NCBI GenBank assembly: GCA_031376425.1
Contig: JANMDR010000293.1
Location: 1 to 22,404, forward strand
Direction of reading: 5' to 3'
DNA: 22,404 bases
From: JANMDR01 sp031376425
GTDB lineage: Bacteria; Pseudomonadota; Gammaproteobacteria; Burkholderiales; Usitatibacteraceae
The translations under genes were made by a program, and so were the position numbers. Position 1 is the first letter of the stretch. Each line of letters starts with the position of its first letter. Below, piece after piece: positions 1 to 7,043 of this stretch. The notes under the pieces were generated by a model. It was not told where the DNA came from. It did no database searches and was given only the letters and a program-made list of their open reading frames with translations.

Positions 1-1914
1 ACCGCATGTAAATCTGCCGTCGGTAATTTCAAGTTTTCTCAACTCGGATAAATCAATGCTAGGCATATTTGCTGAAAGCTTAAGCGTTTGCCAATGCTTA
101 GAATCATCGGCACGCCAACGCAAAAGCGCTTTGCTTTTAACGCTGGTAAGTACATTAAACGGCAAATGCAGACTGCGTATATTCGACGACGAAACTTCAA
201 ACACTAGGCGGTTATTTTGCTGCGTAAAAATTAGATTTTGAGCATCTTCACTCATTGGTGTGCCTAAGATTTTAGATTTAAGCTGATCCACTAAATACAG
301 CGGAATTTCAGATGGAAGATTTGTCCCCGTTTCTAGGGCGTCTATATTCGCGACGCCCCAACACAAAGCAAACTCCGGCGAATTTTTCCAAGTCGCCTCA
401 TCCATGCGGTGGCCGGAACGAATTAGGAAGGCTACGTCTTCCCCTACTTCACTTTTGTGGGCATTGTCACGTAACCATATGGCTAGTTTTTTATAATATG
501 CTTCAGGCTTCACCACATTTGCGCCAATTGCATGTGTATGAGCAAGCACCGCTTCTGCGAAGGTAATTTCGGGCGAAAGCTGTGTGTGGTGCGCTTCTAT
601 GCATTCTGCGGCTTGTTGACGCAGATTTTTCGGCAGAATTGGCGGCAGGTTTGCCAACACACCAATGTAATGAGTGCGGCGCGTGCGCTTAACGGCGATG
701 GCATTACCATTAGCGGCCACATCTGCATGCGCCCACACCTGAACTTCAGCGGCTGCGGGAGCGTCTAACATTAGGCGTAACGCCCGAAGTAGTTTAGGAT
801 GCACCACCACGGCGAGGCTCATTAATGCTAGCAATTGCTCAATCTGATCGTGCGAAGCTTGCATGACATTACGCGGCTGGTTACGGCGCAGTTGTAATCT
901 ACTCCCTATGTCCCAGCTTGCGACAAGGGGGGCGGGTAGCGGCATAAACGTAGGCGATGACACCTTCTTTCCCAATGCAGGCCAATCGGTGCCAGTATCG
1001 TTTGCCAGCAAAGCGTTGGCCGCGCCTAAATTTGGCATGATAGTGGGAACCGCGCTGAAAGCAGCCAATAACGCCGTGGATTTCCAACCTACAGGCCACG
1101 GATTTTCCACCAGCGGATAGCCCACCGCAAGGCCTGAAAAGCCCTGTAATACCGGCGTTTCCTCGATACTCCGCCACAAAATAGGCAGGCTGCGTTTAGC
1201 TAATATGTCGGCTGCGGGATCATAAATTGACCAGCCTTCGTCCACGTAGTGCAGGTAAATAGGCACGCGCCCACCGGAACGGCGATGCACTAGCTTTGCT
1301 AGGGCACGATAGTCATCATGCACCGGCTCAGTATGCGCGGCCATTTGTATCACCATGGCATTACCACTCCAGCGCAGACGCTGCTGGCGTGCCCTATGCT
1401 TTGCAGGCGGCAGCCCTCGGCTTAACTGTTGAACTAGTTTGAGTACGCTCCACTGCTGGGTGGTTTGCCAACGACGCAAGTTTTTTTCAGCAAATACGGC
1501 TAAACGTCGATTCGGCGCTAACGGTGCGAAGGCAGGAGGCGGAGTTTTTTTAAGCTGCGGCTGCTCATCATCTGCACCGTGCGCAAAACTTAGGCGCTGT
1601 TCAAAATCATTTGCTTGGTTTGCTGGCTCAACTGGCGTGACCGTGGCGCTGAAGTGAATAGCTCGCAAAGGCTCACGCACTGCGACAGGTTCAAGTGTAT
1701 TTAGTTGGAACGATTGATCTGTACCGCCGCGTTCTTTCTCGTGCTCTATGGGCTGTGGCGGGCGATATATAAAGGGCGTAAATGTAACGGCGGCATGTTC
1801 TGAACCCTCACCCCAAAGCACTAAAAGACGGAGTAAATCCGCACGGCCCACCACGGCTTTAGGACGCGCGTGCGGCTGCAGTTTGCGCGCGACAGGCTGC
1901 TTGGGGATGCCCAT
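1..1914 (-). CDS. Large unrecognised partner protein of the SIR2/MoxR unit (3' end outside window)
   Basis: An uninterrupted minus-strand frame of 638 codons runs from ATG at 1914 to base 1 with no stop, so the C-terminus lies outside the window. A GGAG about 10 bases upstream supports the start. I do not recognise the N-terminal 638 residues. Visible features are a Pro-rich linker near residues 125-140 (KTPPPAFAPLAPN), an Arg/Trp-rich stretch after it (NLRRWQTTQQW, RQQRLRWSG), and a Leu/Ala-rich helical part near residues 390-420 (IEQLLALMSLAVVVHPKLL). There is no signal peptide or membrane helix. It starts 59 bases after the MoxR stop on the same strand, so the two are probably co-transcribed. 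MoxR ATPases of this kind often sit beside large variable partners (vWA, VMAP or FGE-sulfatase-type proteins in published conflict-system surveys). Placing this protein among them is inference, and an unseen C-terminal domain may decide it. Confidence 0.85.
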   Translation of the reverse strand, partial: MGIPKQPVARKLQPHARPKAVVGRADLLRLLVLWGEGSEHAAVTFTPFIYRPPQPIEHEKERGGTDQSFQLNTLEPVAVREPLRAIHFSATVTPVEPANQANDFEQRLSFAHGADDEQPQLKKTPPPAFAPLAPNRRLAVFAEKNLRRWQTTQQWSVLKLVQQLSRGLPPAKHRARQQRLRWSGNAMVIQMAAHTEPVHDDYRALAKLVHRRSGGRVPIYLHYVDEGWSIYDPAADILAKRSLPILWRSIEETPVLQGFSGLAVGYPLVENPWPVGWKSTALLAAFSAVPTIMPNLGAANALLANDTGTDWPALGKKVSSPTFMPLPAPLVASWDIGSRLQLRRNQPRNVMQASHDQIEQLLALMSLAVVVHPKLLRALRLMLDAPAAAEVQVWAHADVAANGNAIAVKRTRRTHYIGVLANLPPILPKNLRQQAAECIEAHHTQLSPEITFAEAVLAHTHAIGANVVKPEAYYKKLAIWLRDNAHKSEVGEDVAFLIRSGHRMDEATWKNSPEFALCWGVANIDALETGTNLPSEIPLYLVDQLKSKILGTPMSEDAQNLIFTQQNNRLVFEVSSSNIRSLHLPFNVLTSVKSKALLRWRADDSKHWQTLKLSANMPSIDLSELRKLEITDGRFTCG

Positions 1915-1973
1915 AATTAGGGTATCTCCATGTGATTTTCACAGTTAAAAATTAAACCGTGCAGCATAAAATG

Positions 1974-2948
1974 TTAAATTTCGCGTAGTATTGGTTGCTT
2001 CTCAAAATAGAATTGCTTCAGCTTTTGCAATTGCTTAACCGCTGACTCGCCTAACTGGGAAATGGCGCGGAGCAAATCAAGGTATTCAGCCAAGCCTGGC
2101 ATGTAGCAATTTTGCTGCCGTGCAGCATTACGGTCGTCCACCAGTAATTGTGCACAAGTTCGTAAATGATCTATTTTTAGGGCTGGAAAATGTAGCTTGC
2201 CTCGCTCAACTAAGTATTGTTTCAGCGATTCGCCCTCAGGCAGGGCAATCGTAAGCACCAAACACCGCCGCAAAAACGCGGCAGGCAATTCGCGTTCTTC
2301 ATTGGTGGTGATAACAATTAACGGCGCTGCGCAAGTGGATGACCGCTTCACAGTAGTGCCTAGTAAAGGTACATCGAACGCGCCATTTGCCAAGGCTTCA
2401 AGCAGACCATTGGGCAAATCCGGCTCTGCCTTATCAATTTCATCAATCAGCAGTAGCACGCCTTTTTCTGACGTCCAGCCCGTTGGTGTGTCAGGCTTTG
2501 AGGCTGCACCATGACGGCAAATTTGTTGTTGCGCCAACGCACTCACCCAATCGAGCGCCCACCACAACGCGCCGGGTTGTACATATTGCTTAACGTGCAA
2601 GGTGGTGTCATGCTGAGGCCGGGGTTGGGTTTGGGCACCCACGTGATTAGCGGCTGTGTGTGCGTCTGCCAAACGGGCGATGGCATCGAACTTCCAGTGC
2701 AAATCGCTGGCCTCGGTGGCGGAACCCACGACCACCGGCAAAAACGCTCGCCCCGACAACGCCGCCGCCGCATGCGCAAGCTGGCTTTTGCCCGTGCCCG
2801 CTTCACCACGAATAAGCAAAGGGCGACCAGTAGCTTGCGCAGCTTGCAGAGCAAGGATGTGGTCAGGCTCAAATTGATGCGGCGTTTGCGGCCATGAGGC
2901 CATGGCAGGGATGATTTGGGGGGCGGTGGGGTAGGTGGGGATGGTCAT
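1974..2948 (-). CDS. MoxR-type AAA+ ATPase (AAA_5)
   Basis: 324 residues from ATG at 2948. A longer frame reaches 3014 but would overlap the SIR2 gene; the 2948 start leaves a 19-base gap and begins MTIPTYP. AAA+ motifs are complete: Walker A GEAGTGKS at 48-55, Walker B LLLIDEID at 165-172, sensor-1 Asn in VITTNEE near 216, and paired arginines in FLRRC at 227-228 as arginine-finger candidates. The LWWAL segment near 128-132 and DLPNGLLEAL near 177-186 are typical of the MoxR/AAA_5 branch. Such ATPases form hexamers and remodel or gate partner proteins using ATP. Here the likely partners are the upstream SIR2 protein and the downstream large protein, so its job may be sensing or switching the effector; that role is inferred from context. 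A run of His/Gln/Thr around 105-120 looks like a lineage-specific insert. Confidence 0.9.
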   Translation of the reverse strand: MTIPTYPTAPQIIPAMASWPQTPHQFEPDHILALQAAQATGRPLLIRGEAGTGKSQLAHAAAALSGRAFLPVVVGSATEASDLHWKFDAIARLADAHTAANHVGAQTQPRPQHDTTLHVKQYVQPGALWWALDWVSALAQQQICRHGAASKPDTPTGWTSEKGVLLLIDEIDKAEPDLPNGLLEALANGAFDVPLLGTTVKRSSTCAAPLIVITTNEERELPAAFLRRCLVLTIALPEGESLKQYLVERGKLHFPALKIDHLRTCAQLLVDDRNAARQQNCYMPGLAEYLDLLRAISQLGESAVKQLQKLKQFYFEKQPILREI

Positions 2949-2967
2949 GTTTTTGGTCTCTGCGATT

Positions 2968-4800
2968 TTAGTTACTGATAGGTTCGAGCGTTTCCAACAG
3001 TTTTTGCAGCACATCCAGAATCACGCCCTCGTTCATTTCAAAAGTTCCCAATTTCCCCGATATCGTAACGACACCAACATTTAGCGTGCCTTTTAACCAT
3101 TTAATCGTGGGTTCGCCTAGAGCATTACTAGCTTCAAAAACAGAGATTAAAGGCTGGCCTCTTGTTTTGCGACCGACTGTTTGCCCTAGGAGCGCAACGC
3201 ATTCTTTCTCCGTTGGGTTGTCCGGAAACTCTGCCGCTGCCGGATACAAATGTCTGTAGGCAACTTTCATCATCGCATTTTTTGGCGGATCGCTTTTAGA
3301 GTCTCGCATCGGCCCCATTTCGGGGCCATCGAAAGTTAAAAAATCCGAATCAACTAGTTTACTAGGCTTACCAGCTTGCACCTGCACTCGAAGATTTTTG
3401 CTTAAATCTGCGCGCAAAACTAGGCTAACCAGCTCACTAAACATCAATTCCAATTCAAGCAGAACGTCAACATTAAACGCGGCATCAACCCCGTTAGTAG
3501 GCAGTTTGACGCGATTGGCTGATAGTAGCAAAAGCAGTTGCACCGCCTTCACAAAGCGGGAGTACACCGATTTACGACTGGACAGAATCCGTATAGGCGA
3601 ACTTAGGTCCAGCTTGCAAAAAGCACTGACTACTTGCTCTGCAAACTCAATTATGGCTTCCACTAAACAACTGACTATTTTAGCTTTACTCAGTGTTGGC
3701 ACATCAGCTATAGCACCTCGGAAAGCCGCATCAATCAAAAGCGGCATTCCGTCATCTGCAAATAGCGTCGCATCCAACCATGGAAAGTGCGCTTTGTTCA
3801 GTAGGTTTAAAATGGCTAATCGCGCGACAGCTATCTCGGCGGCGTTAATCGACGCGTCCGTTGGCGGCGAGGGAGGATTCGGTATATTAGGAGTGCCGCC
3901 AAGCCAAGTGTAAAGCTCATTCGCGATGAATTTAGGAAGATCATCGCGGTTATCGCCGTAAGGCAACGGCGTTAAGCAAGGGTGACCTACAGCTTCTGCG
4001 TTTTTTACAAGCTGAAACCATTTCCGGTTTTGATTCGCAGTTAAGATAGGACTAAGAGATCCATCAAAGAATTTTTTAAATGCAGGGTCTTGAAGTGTTG
4101 CGCCACAGCCCAAGAAGATAACTGTGTCGGTGACGGTCATGACCGTTCGGGATCGACTAACCCAATCCTCCACGTTCAAACTAGCATAGCTTGTGCAACC
4201 CAATACAATCGATTCAGGCGCTCGCGCATGCCCGTGCATGTGATAAACCTGCTTTGGAACTTGTCCACGATGCCAATCGACTAATACGCGAGCATCCATC
4301 CACGAAAAGCTAGGCAAAGGTGCGGGCGAACCATGCTGCCAACCCATCGCCCGTTCAAGCAAAAAATCATAGTTGGTAGTGGCTAGCCGAACACGCTCAA
4401 GTCCTACGCATTTGGCAATCGCCTGTAATAAGACGCCTTTACTCTTGGTAAAAAAATCTCCCACAGAATTGTTCAGCCAATACTGAAATACGCCCTTACC
4501 CTTTAACTCTGTTGTTAACAACTCTCCTGCACGAAGATAGTCATCAGCGGTAGCGTTAGCCGCTATTAAGGCTTTGATTCTCTTGACAGCGCGAGCAGCC
4601 ACGCCTTGCGTCTGAGCAAAATCCGCCCCATTAGCCAGAAGCGCTGACCAACTACCCTCCGCAGGATATTCGCTCAGCGTAATGCCCGCACCACAAACAA
4701 AAACTACCTTGTGGTCAACGCTTAGCTGTTCTTTGCATATAGTATGCCAGGACTCAATCTGTAAAGTCGTGTATCTGTGCGGTTCGGCTGGTACAGTCAT
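2968..4800 (-). CDS. SIR2-domain protein, putative NAD+-consuming effector
   Basis: 610 residues from ATG at 4800. The N-terminal ~300 residues show a SIR2-like fold: nucleotide-binding VCGAGIT at 35-41, TTNYD at 141-145, YHMHGH at 186-191 with H189 as the likely catalytic histidine, SIVLGCTSY near 197-205, and FLGCGATLQDPAF at 229-241, matching the FxGxxxxDP element of bacterial SIR2_2-type domains. These domains in defence proteins (ThsA, DSR, AVAST and SIR2-Argonaute families) hydrolyse NAD+. That activity is assumed here from family knowledge. Residues ~310-610 are not recognised: mostly predicted helical, with no membrane helix, ending LLETLEPISN. It is the first gene of the minus-strand unit, with the MoxR ATPase 19 bases downstream. 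The ribosome site is weak (GGAT upstream). A TTGACC hexamer at 4877-4882 on the minus strand could be a -35 box, but I see no convincing -10. Confidence 0.88.
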   Translation of the reverse strand: MTVPAEPHRYTTLQIESWHTICKEQLSVDHKVVFVCGAGITLSEYPAEGSWSALLANGADFAQTQGVAARAVKRIKALIAANATADDYLRAGELLTTELKGKGVFQYWLNNSVGDFFTKSKGVLLQAIAKCVGLERVRLATTNYDFLLERAMGWQHGSPAPLPSFSWMDARVLVDWHRGQVPKQVYHMHGHARAPESIVLGCTSYASLNVEDWVSRSRTVMTVTDTVIFLGCGATLQDPAFKKFFDGSLSPILTANQNRKWFQLVKNAEAVGHPCLTPLPYGDNRDDLPKFIANELYTWLGGTPNIPNPPSPPTDASINAAEIAVARLAILNLLNKAHFPWLDATLFADDGMPLLIDAAFRGAIADVPTLSKAKIVSCLVEAIIEFAEQVVSAFCKLDLSSPIRILSSRKSVYSRFVKAVQLLLLLSANRVKLPTNGVDAAFNVDVLLELELMFSELVSLVLRADLSKNLRVQVQAGKPSKLVDSDFLTFDGPEMGPMRDSKSDPPKNAMMKVAYRHLYPAAAEFPDNPTEKECVALLGQTVGRKTRGQPLISVFEASNALGEPTIKWLKGTLNVGVVTISGKLGTFEMNEGVILDVLQKLLETLEPISN

Positions 4801-5067
4801 AGCGCGTTATCCATTTTTGAACTCAACGTTGGTACAAATCTATATGGCAACATATGATGCTAGTGTTACGACAAAAGGTCAACTTGAAAATTCACGCGAC
4901 TTTCGTCGCTGTAAATCTAGACGAACGGAGGACTAGATTCTAGTCTCCGCTGGAATGACGAAGTAGTGATCGACGCGATGGGCATTATGCTATGTGTAGC
5001 GGACTGGCTGCGACAAGTTGCTTTAATGCCATGCCCTGCGGGTGCACTGCCTTGCGGGTGCGTTGCC

Positions 5068-5124
5068 TTTTTTCCACCACTTGGCGCAATTTGTGCGCTT
5101 GGCACTTCGCTGATTGCGCCCTAC
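5068..5124. repeat. Palindromic intergenic repeat, family GGCGCAAT/ATTGCGCC, copy 1
   Basis: Begins TTTTTCCACCACTTGGCGC and ends GATTGCGCCCTAC. Inverted arms GGCGCAAT at 5083-5090 and ATTGCGCC at 5113-5120. A second copy with a shorter loop lies at 19066-19112, right after the kinase gene. Confidence 0.7.
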
Positions 5125-5171
5125 GACACTACGGCAGCGGGGAGCGCCACTGCTGTGTAAATTGGCATCCA

Positions 5172-5294
5172 CCATCCCGTCGCCACGAGGGCGCATGCAA
5201 TGCGCCCCTACAGAGCCAGCGGTGCTTGTTTCGCACACTATTGCTTGTTTTACTAGTAGGGCGCGGGGTGTGCGTGTGTGCTATCGGTGACTAA
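5172..5294. repeat. 123-bp direct repeat, copy A (flanks toxin-antitoxin module)
   Basis: Aligns without gaps to 6015-6137, with about 16-17 mismatches counted by eye. It contains the palindrome GGGCGCAT-GCA-ATGCGCCC at 5189-5207 followed by CTAC, and ends with a GT-rich tail and CTATCGGTGACTAA. It lies 27 bases beyond the toxin stop codon. Confidence 0.8.
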
Positions 5295-5321
5295 AGCTAA
5301 TCCACAATCACAAGCACAGCG

Positions 5322-5657
5322 CTACTGGTACGTAGCATCATGGTCACTAGGCAGCGCTAAAAACCGCATAAAGTTACCGTGGCGCATTACCACCGCGCGT
5401 TTTGATTGCGATAGCCGAATAGAGTAAATTGCTGATTTATCATCGCCGCTAATAAACTTATTTAAGCTCACCGGAATGGGGTTGATTTTTTCCCATTTAA
5501 GGCCGGGGTCGCGGAGCACTTGTTCCCACGTTAGGCGGGTAATTTTTTCAAATTGCTTTAATAGCTGAATTTTGTCGTTTTTCTCTAGCAAAAATAGCGC
5601 TTCTAAAAACAGTGGGTTGTTGATGTCTAGCAGTACCTTGGCGCTACTTGATGGCAT
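5322..5657 (-). CDS. RelE/ParE-like toxin of an AbrB-associated toxin-antitoxin pair
   Basis: 111 residues from ATG at 5657; a GTG at 5666 is possible but less likely. The start overlaps the last 14 bases of the upstream antitoxin gene, as expected for translational coupling in a toxin-antitoxin operon. The C-terminal half has the pattern of compact RelE/ParE-fold toxins: YSIRLSQSKRAVVMRHGNF followed by FLALPSDHDATY, with basic residues on the strands and a conserved DHDxxY end. The N-terminal part (LLDINNPLFLEALFLLEK, then QLLKQFEKITRLTWEQVL) is helical. Such toxins usually act on translation or gyrase; no direct target can be read here. Size, partner and overlap support the call more than the sequence alone. 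It could instead be an uncharacterised toxin family with a RelE-like core. Confidence 0.68.
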   Translation of the reverse strand: MPSSSAKVLLDINNPLFLEALFLLEKNDKIQLLKQFEKITRLTWEQVLRDPGLKWEKINPIPVSLNKFISGDDKSAIYSIRLSQSKRAVVMRHGNFMRFLALPSDHDATYQ

Positions 5658-5931
5658 TGCCAACACCTAGTTTTTTAGCAAGTTTGCCAAGATCAGTTGC
5701 TTTTGGTGGTGTGGTGTTTGCCCATTTAAGTGATTCAACAAGTTGTGTTTGCGTGGCTTTGCTGTGCACCCACGCTTGGCTACGAGGGATGGTAATAGCC
5801 GTTTGAATTCGCCACTCTCCCGGCTCAATTTCTTCGATTATCACTTGCTGCCCCGCGTATTGCTTGCCCAGTGAAATTTGCCCGCTGGTGCCGACTACTT
5901 TGGTTTGTACTTTGGTTGGCACGGTTAGCAT
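5644..5931 (-). CDS. AbrB/MazE-like antitoxin
   Basis: 95 residues from ATG at 5931, chosen because an AGGG sits six bases upstream. The frame extends to 6039, but that extra N-terminus would be encoded by the palindromic repeat 6015-6137 and is not credible. Residues 8-43 (KVQTKVVGTSGQISLGKQYAGQQVII, broken after residue 20 for length: core GTSGQISLGKQYAG, then EEIEPGEWRI) resemble a SpoVT/AbrB swapped-hairpin DNA-binding domain. The remainder (W54 onward, then a Lys-rich tail KLAKKLGVGNAIK) probably binds the toxin. It lies directly before and overlaps the RelE-like toxin, the usual antitoxin-first order. It probably autoregulates through the palindrome at 5950-5964 in its leader. Confidence 0.75.
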   Translation of the reverse strand: MLTVPTKVQTKVVGTSGQISLGKQYAGQQVIIEEIEPGEWRIQTAITIPRSQAWVHSKATQTQLVESLKWANTTPPKATDLGKLAKKLGVGNAIK

Positions 5932-5949
5932 TTTTTGCCCTTTCATAAA

Positions 5950-5964
5950 ATCATGCTGCATGAT
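5950..5964 (-). promoter_or_regulatory. Candidate operator of the AbrB/RelE-like module
   Basis: A 15-base palindrome ATCATGC-T-GCATGAT lies 19 bases upstream of the antitoxin start, with a further GCATGA half-site immediately adjacent at 5966-5971. A TATCAT hexamer on the minus strand overlaps it and could be a -10 box. The placement fits autorepression by the antitoxin; binding is not shown. Confidence 0.4.
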
Positions 5965-6014
5965 AGCATGAGTGCACAATATAGCAGCGCCGATGCTCTG
6001 CAAGTTTGCACCCG

Positions 6015-6137
6015 CAATCCCATCGCCACGAGGGCGCATGCAATGCGCCCCTACGGAGCCAACGGCGCTTGCTTCACAAACTATTATTTGTTTTACTAGC
6101 GGGGCGCAGGGTGTGCGTGTGTGTTATCGGTGATTAA
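6015..6137. repeat. 123-bp direct repeat, copy B (flanks toxin-antitoxin module)
   Basis: Gap-free partner of 5172-5294, with palindrome GGGCGCATGCAATGCGCCC at 6032-6050. Copies A and B have the same orientation and equal length and enclose the complete AbrB/RelE-like gene pair. Confidence 0.8.
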
Positions 6138-6171
6138 TAAGTAACGCCCTAACCCAAAACAACAAACCGCT

Positions 6172-6198
6172 GTGTTACTATTTTATTTTAAGTAATAC
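6172..6198 (+). promoter_or_regulatory. Candidate vapBC operator/promoter region
   Basis: Imperfect inverted repeat GTGTTACT (6172-6179) and AGTAATAC (6191-6198) with an 11-base AT-rich spacer, ending 14 bases before the vapB start. Position and symmetry fit an autoregulatory VapB site. TACTAT and TAATAC within it could serve as -10 boxes. Confidence 0.4.
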
Positions 6199-6212
6199 TT
6201 TGGAGCGAAGTT

Positions 6213-6470
6213 ATGCACACTACTTTAACGTCTAAGGGGCAAGTTACTATTCCTAAGCATGTACGGCTGGCCTTGAAGCTTGAGCCTGGTGCAGCGGTGG
6301 CTTTTGCGATAAATGATGCAGGTGATGTGGTGGTTCGGCCAGCGAGTGAGACTAAAACCAAACTGGCTAAAACAAATAAAATTAGAGATCGTTTTGAATC
6401 CGCACGCGGCATTGCTACCATTAAATGGCGCACGGATACGCTTATGGCGCTGCTGCGGAGCAATGATTAA
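6213..6470 (+). CDS. vapB: VapB antitoxin, SpoVT/AbrB domain
   Basis: 85 residues with a good ribosome site (GGAG at 6202-6205, seven bases before ATG). The N-terminus MHTTLTSKGQVTIPKHVR is the classic AbrB/VapB signature: TSKGQVTIP plus a basic residue and the following LEPG turn, with the strand VAFAINDAGDVVVRPA. The C-terminal 35 residues (KIRDRFESARGIATIKW) would form the tail that occupies the PIN toxin active site. The vapC gene starts 18 bases after the stop. It probably represses its own promoter together with VapC, through the inverted repeat just upstream. Unlike the neighbouring AbrB-like antitoxin on the other strand, this one matches the family closely. Confidence 0.9.
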   Translation: MHTTLTSKGQVTIPKHVRLALKLEPGAAVAFAINDAGDVVVRPASETKTKLAKTNKIRDRFESARGIATIKWRTDTLMALLRSND

Positions 6471-6488
6471 TTCCAGTAGTGACGACTA

Positions 6489-6887
6489 ATGCTGCTTGTT
6501 GACACCAATGTATTAATCGATATTTGGGAAGACGACCCGCAGTGGGCGGATTGGTCTATTGCGCAATTGCGCGCTCAATCGCAACTGCATAGGCTTGTTA
6601 TTAACAGCATCGTTTACGCCGAACTTACCCATGCATTTCATCGCTATGAAGACCTTGATGCGGCTGTGTTGCAACTTGATTTGACCGTGCTTGAAACACC
6701 GCGCCCAGCGCTATTTTTAGCCGGTAAAGCCTTCGCCCAATACAAGCAAAATGGTGGCACGCGCACCAATGTGCTGCCGGATTTTTTAATCGGTGCACAC
6801 GCGGCGGTGTTAGGTTGCGCACTTATTACGCGCGATGCGAGGCGTTATGCAAAATACTTTCCTACTGTACCGCTGATTACGCCATAA
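6489..6887 (+). CDS. vapC: VapC toxin, PIN-domain ribonuclease
   Basis: 132 residues, the usual length for VapC. The four PIN acidic residues are present: D5 in LLVDTNVLID, E45 in VYAELTHAF, D98 in LPDFLIGAHA and D116 in ITRDARRY. PIN toxins are Mg2+-dependent ribonucleases that cut tRNA or rRNA and are held inactive by VapB. The gene follows vapB by 18 bases with no good ribosome site of its own, so translation is probably coupled. All catalytic residues are intact, so this looks like a functional module. Divergently oriented to the AbrB/RelE-like pair across about 280 bases. Confidence 0.93.
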   Translation: MLLVDTNVLIDIWEDDPQWADWSIAQLRAQSQLHRLVINSIVYAELTHAFHRYEDLDAAVLQLDLTVLETPRPALFLAGKAFAQYKQNGGTRTNVLPDFLIGAHAAVLGCALITRDARRYAKYFPTVPLITP

Positions 6888-7043
6888 CAGGCCGTATTAG
6901 CCATTATTGGCACACTTAAAGCGCCATAAACGAGCTAGATGAGCAAAATTCACCACCTTTTTCAAATATTGTCGTGCAAAAATGGTGCAGTGCAGTAATA
7001 TGGTGTTGTCCGTACAACTTCATAATTTTTGAAAGTGCAAAAA

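Larger units (their letters stand above)
4801..5321. other. Intergenic region with palindromic repeats, no gene
   Basis: No credible coding sequence on either strand; the short open frames here are made of repeat sequence. From left to right: the probable upstream region of the SIR2 gene (4801-4900), a palindrome ACTAGATTCTAGT at 4932-4944 followed by a TGGAATGACG element that recurs at 19167-19200, a GGCGCAAT...ATTGCGCC repeat at about 5068-5124, and copy A of a 123-bp repeat at 5172-5294 containing GGGCGCATGCAATGCGCCC. Confidence 0.7.

Noticed and set aside
3398..3913. Plus-strand open frame of 171 codons
   Set aside because: It lies wholly antisense to the SIR2 gene, has no recognisable domain or ribosome site, and is Ser/Thr/Arg-rich as expected for a shadow frame.
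5932..6039. Longer N-terminus for the AbrB-like antitoxin starting at 6039
   Set aside because: The added residues are a translation of the 123-bp repeat, and a good ribosome site directs initiation at 5931.
5172..6137. Integron cassette array (toxin-antitoxin gene between repeats as attC sites)
   Set aside because: The repeats lack the outward-ordered RYYYAAC and GTTRRRY attC core sites, there is no integrase gene, and the enclosed unit is an operon with its own leader.
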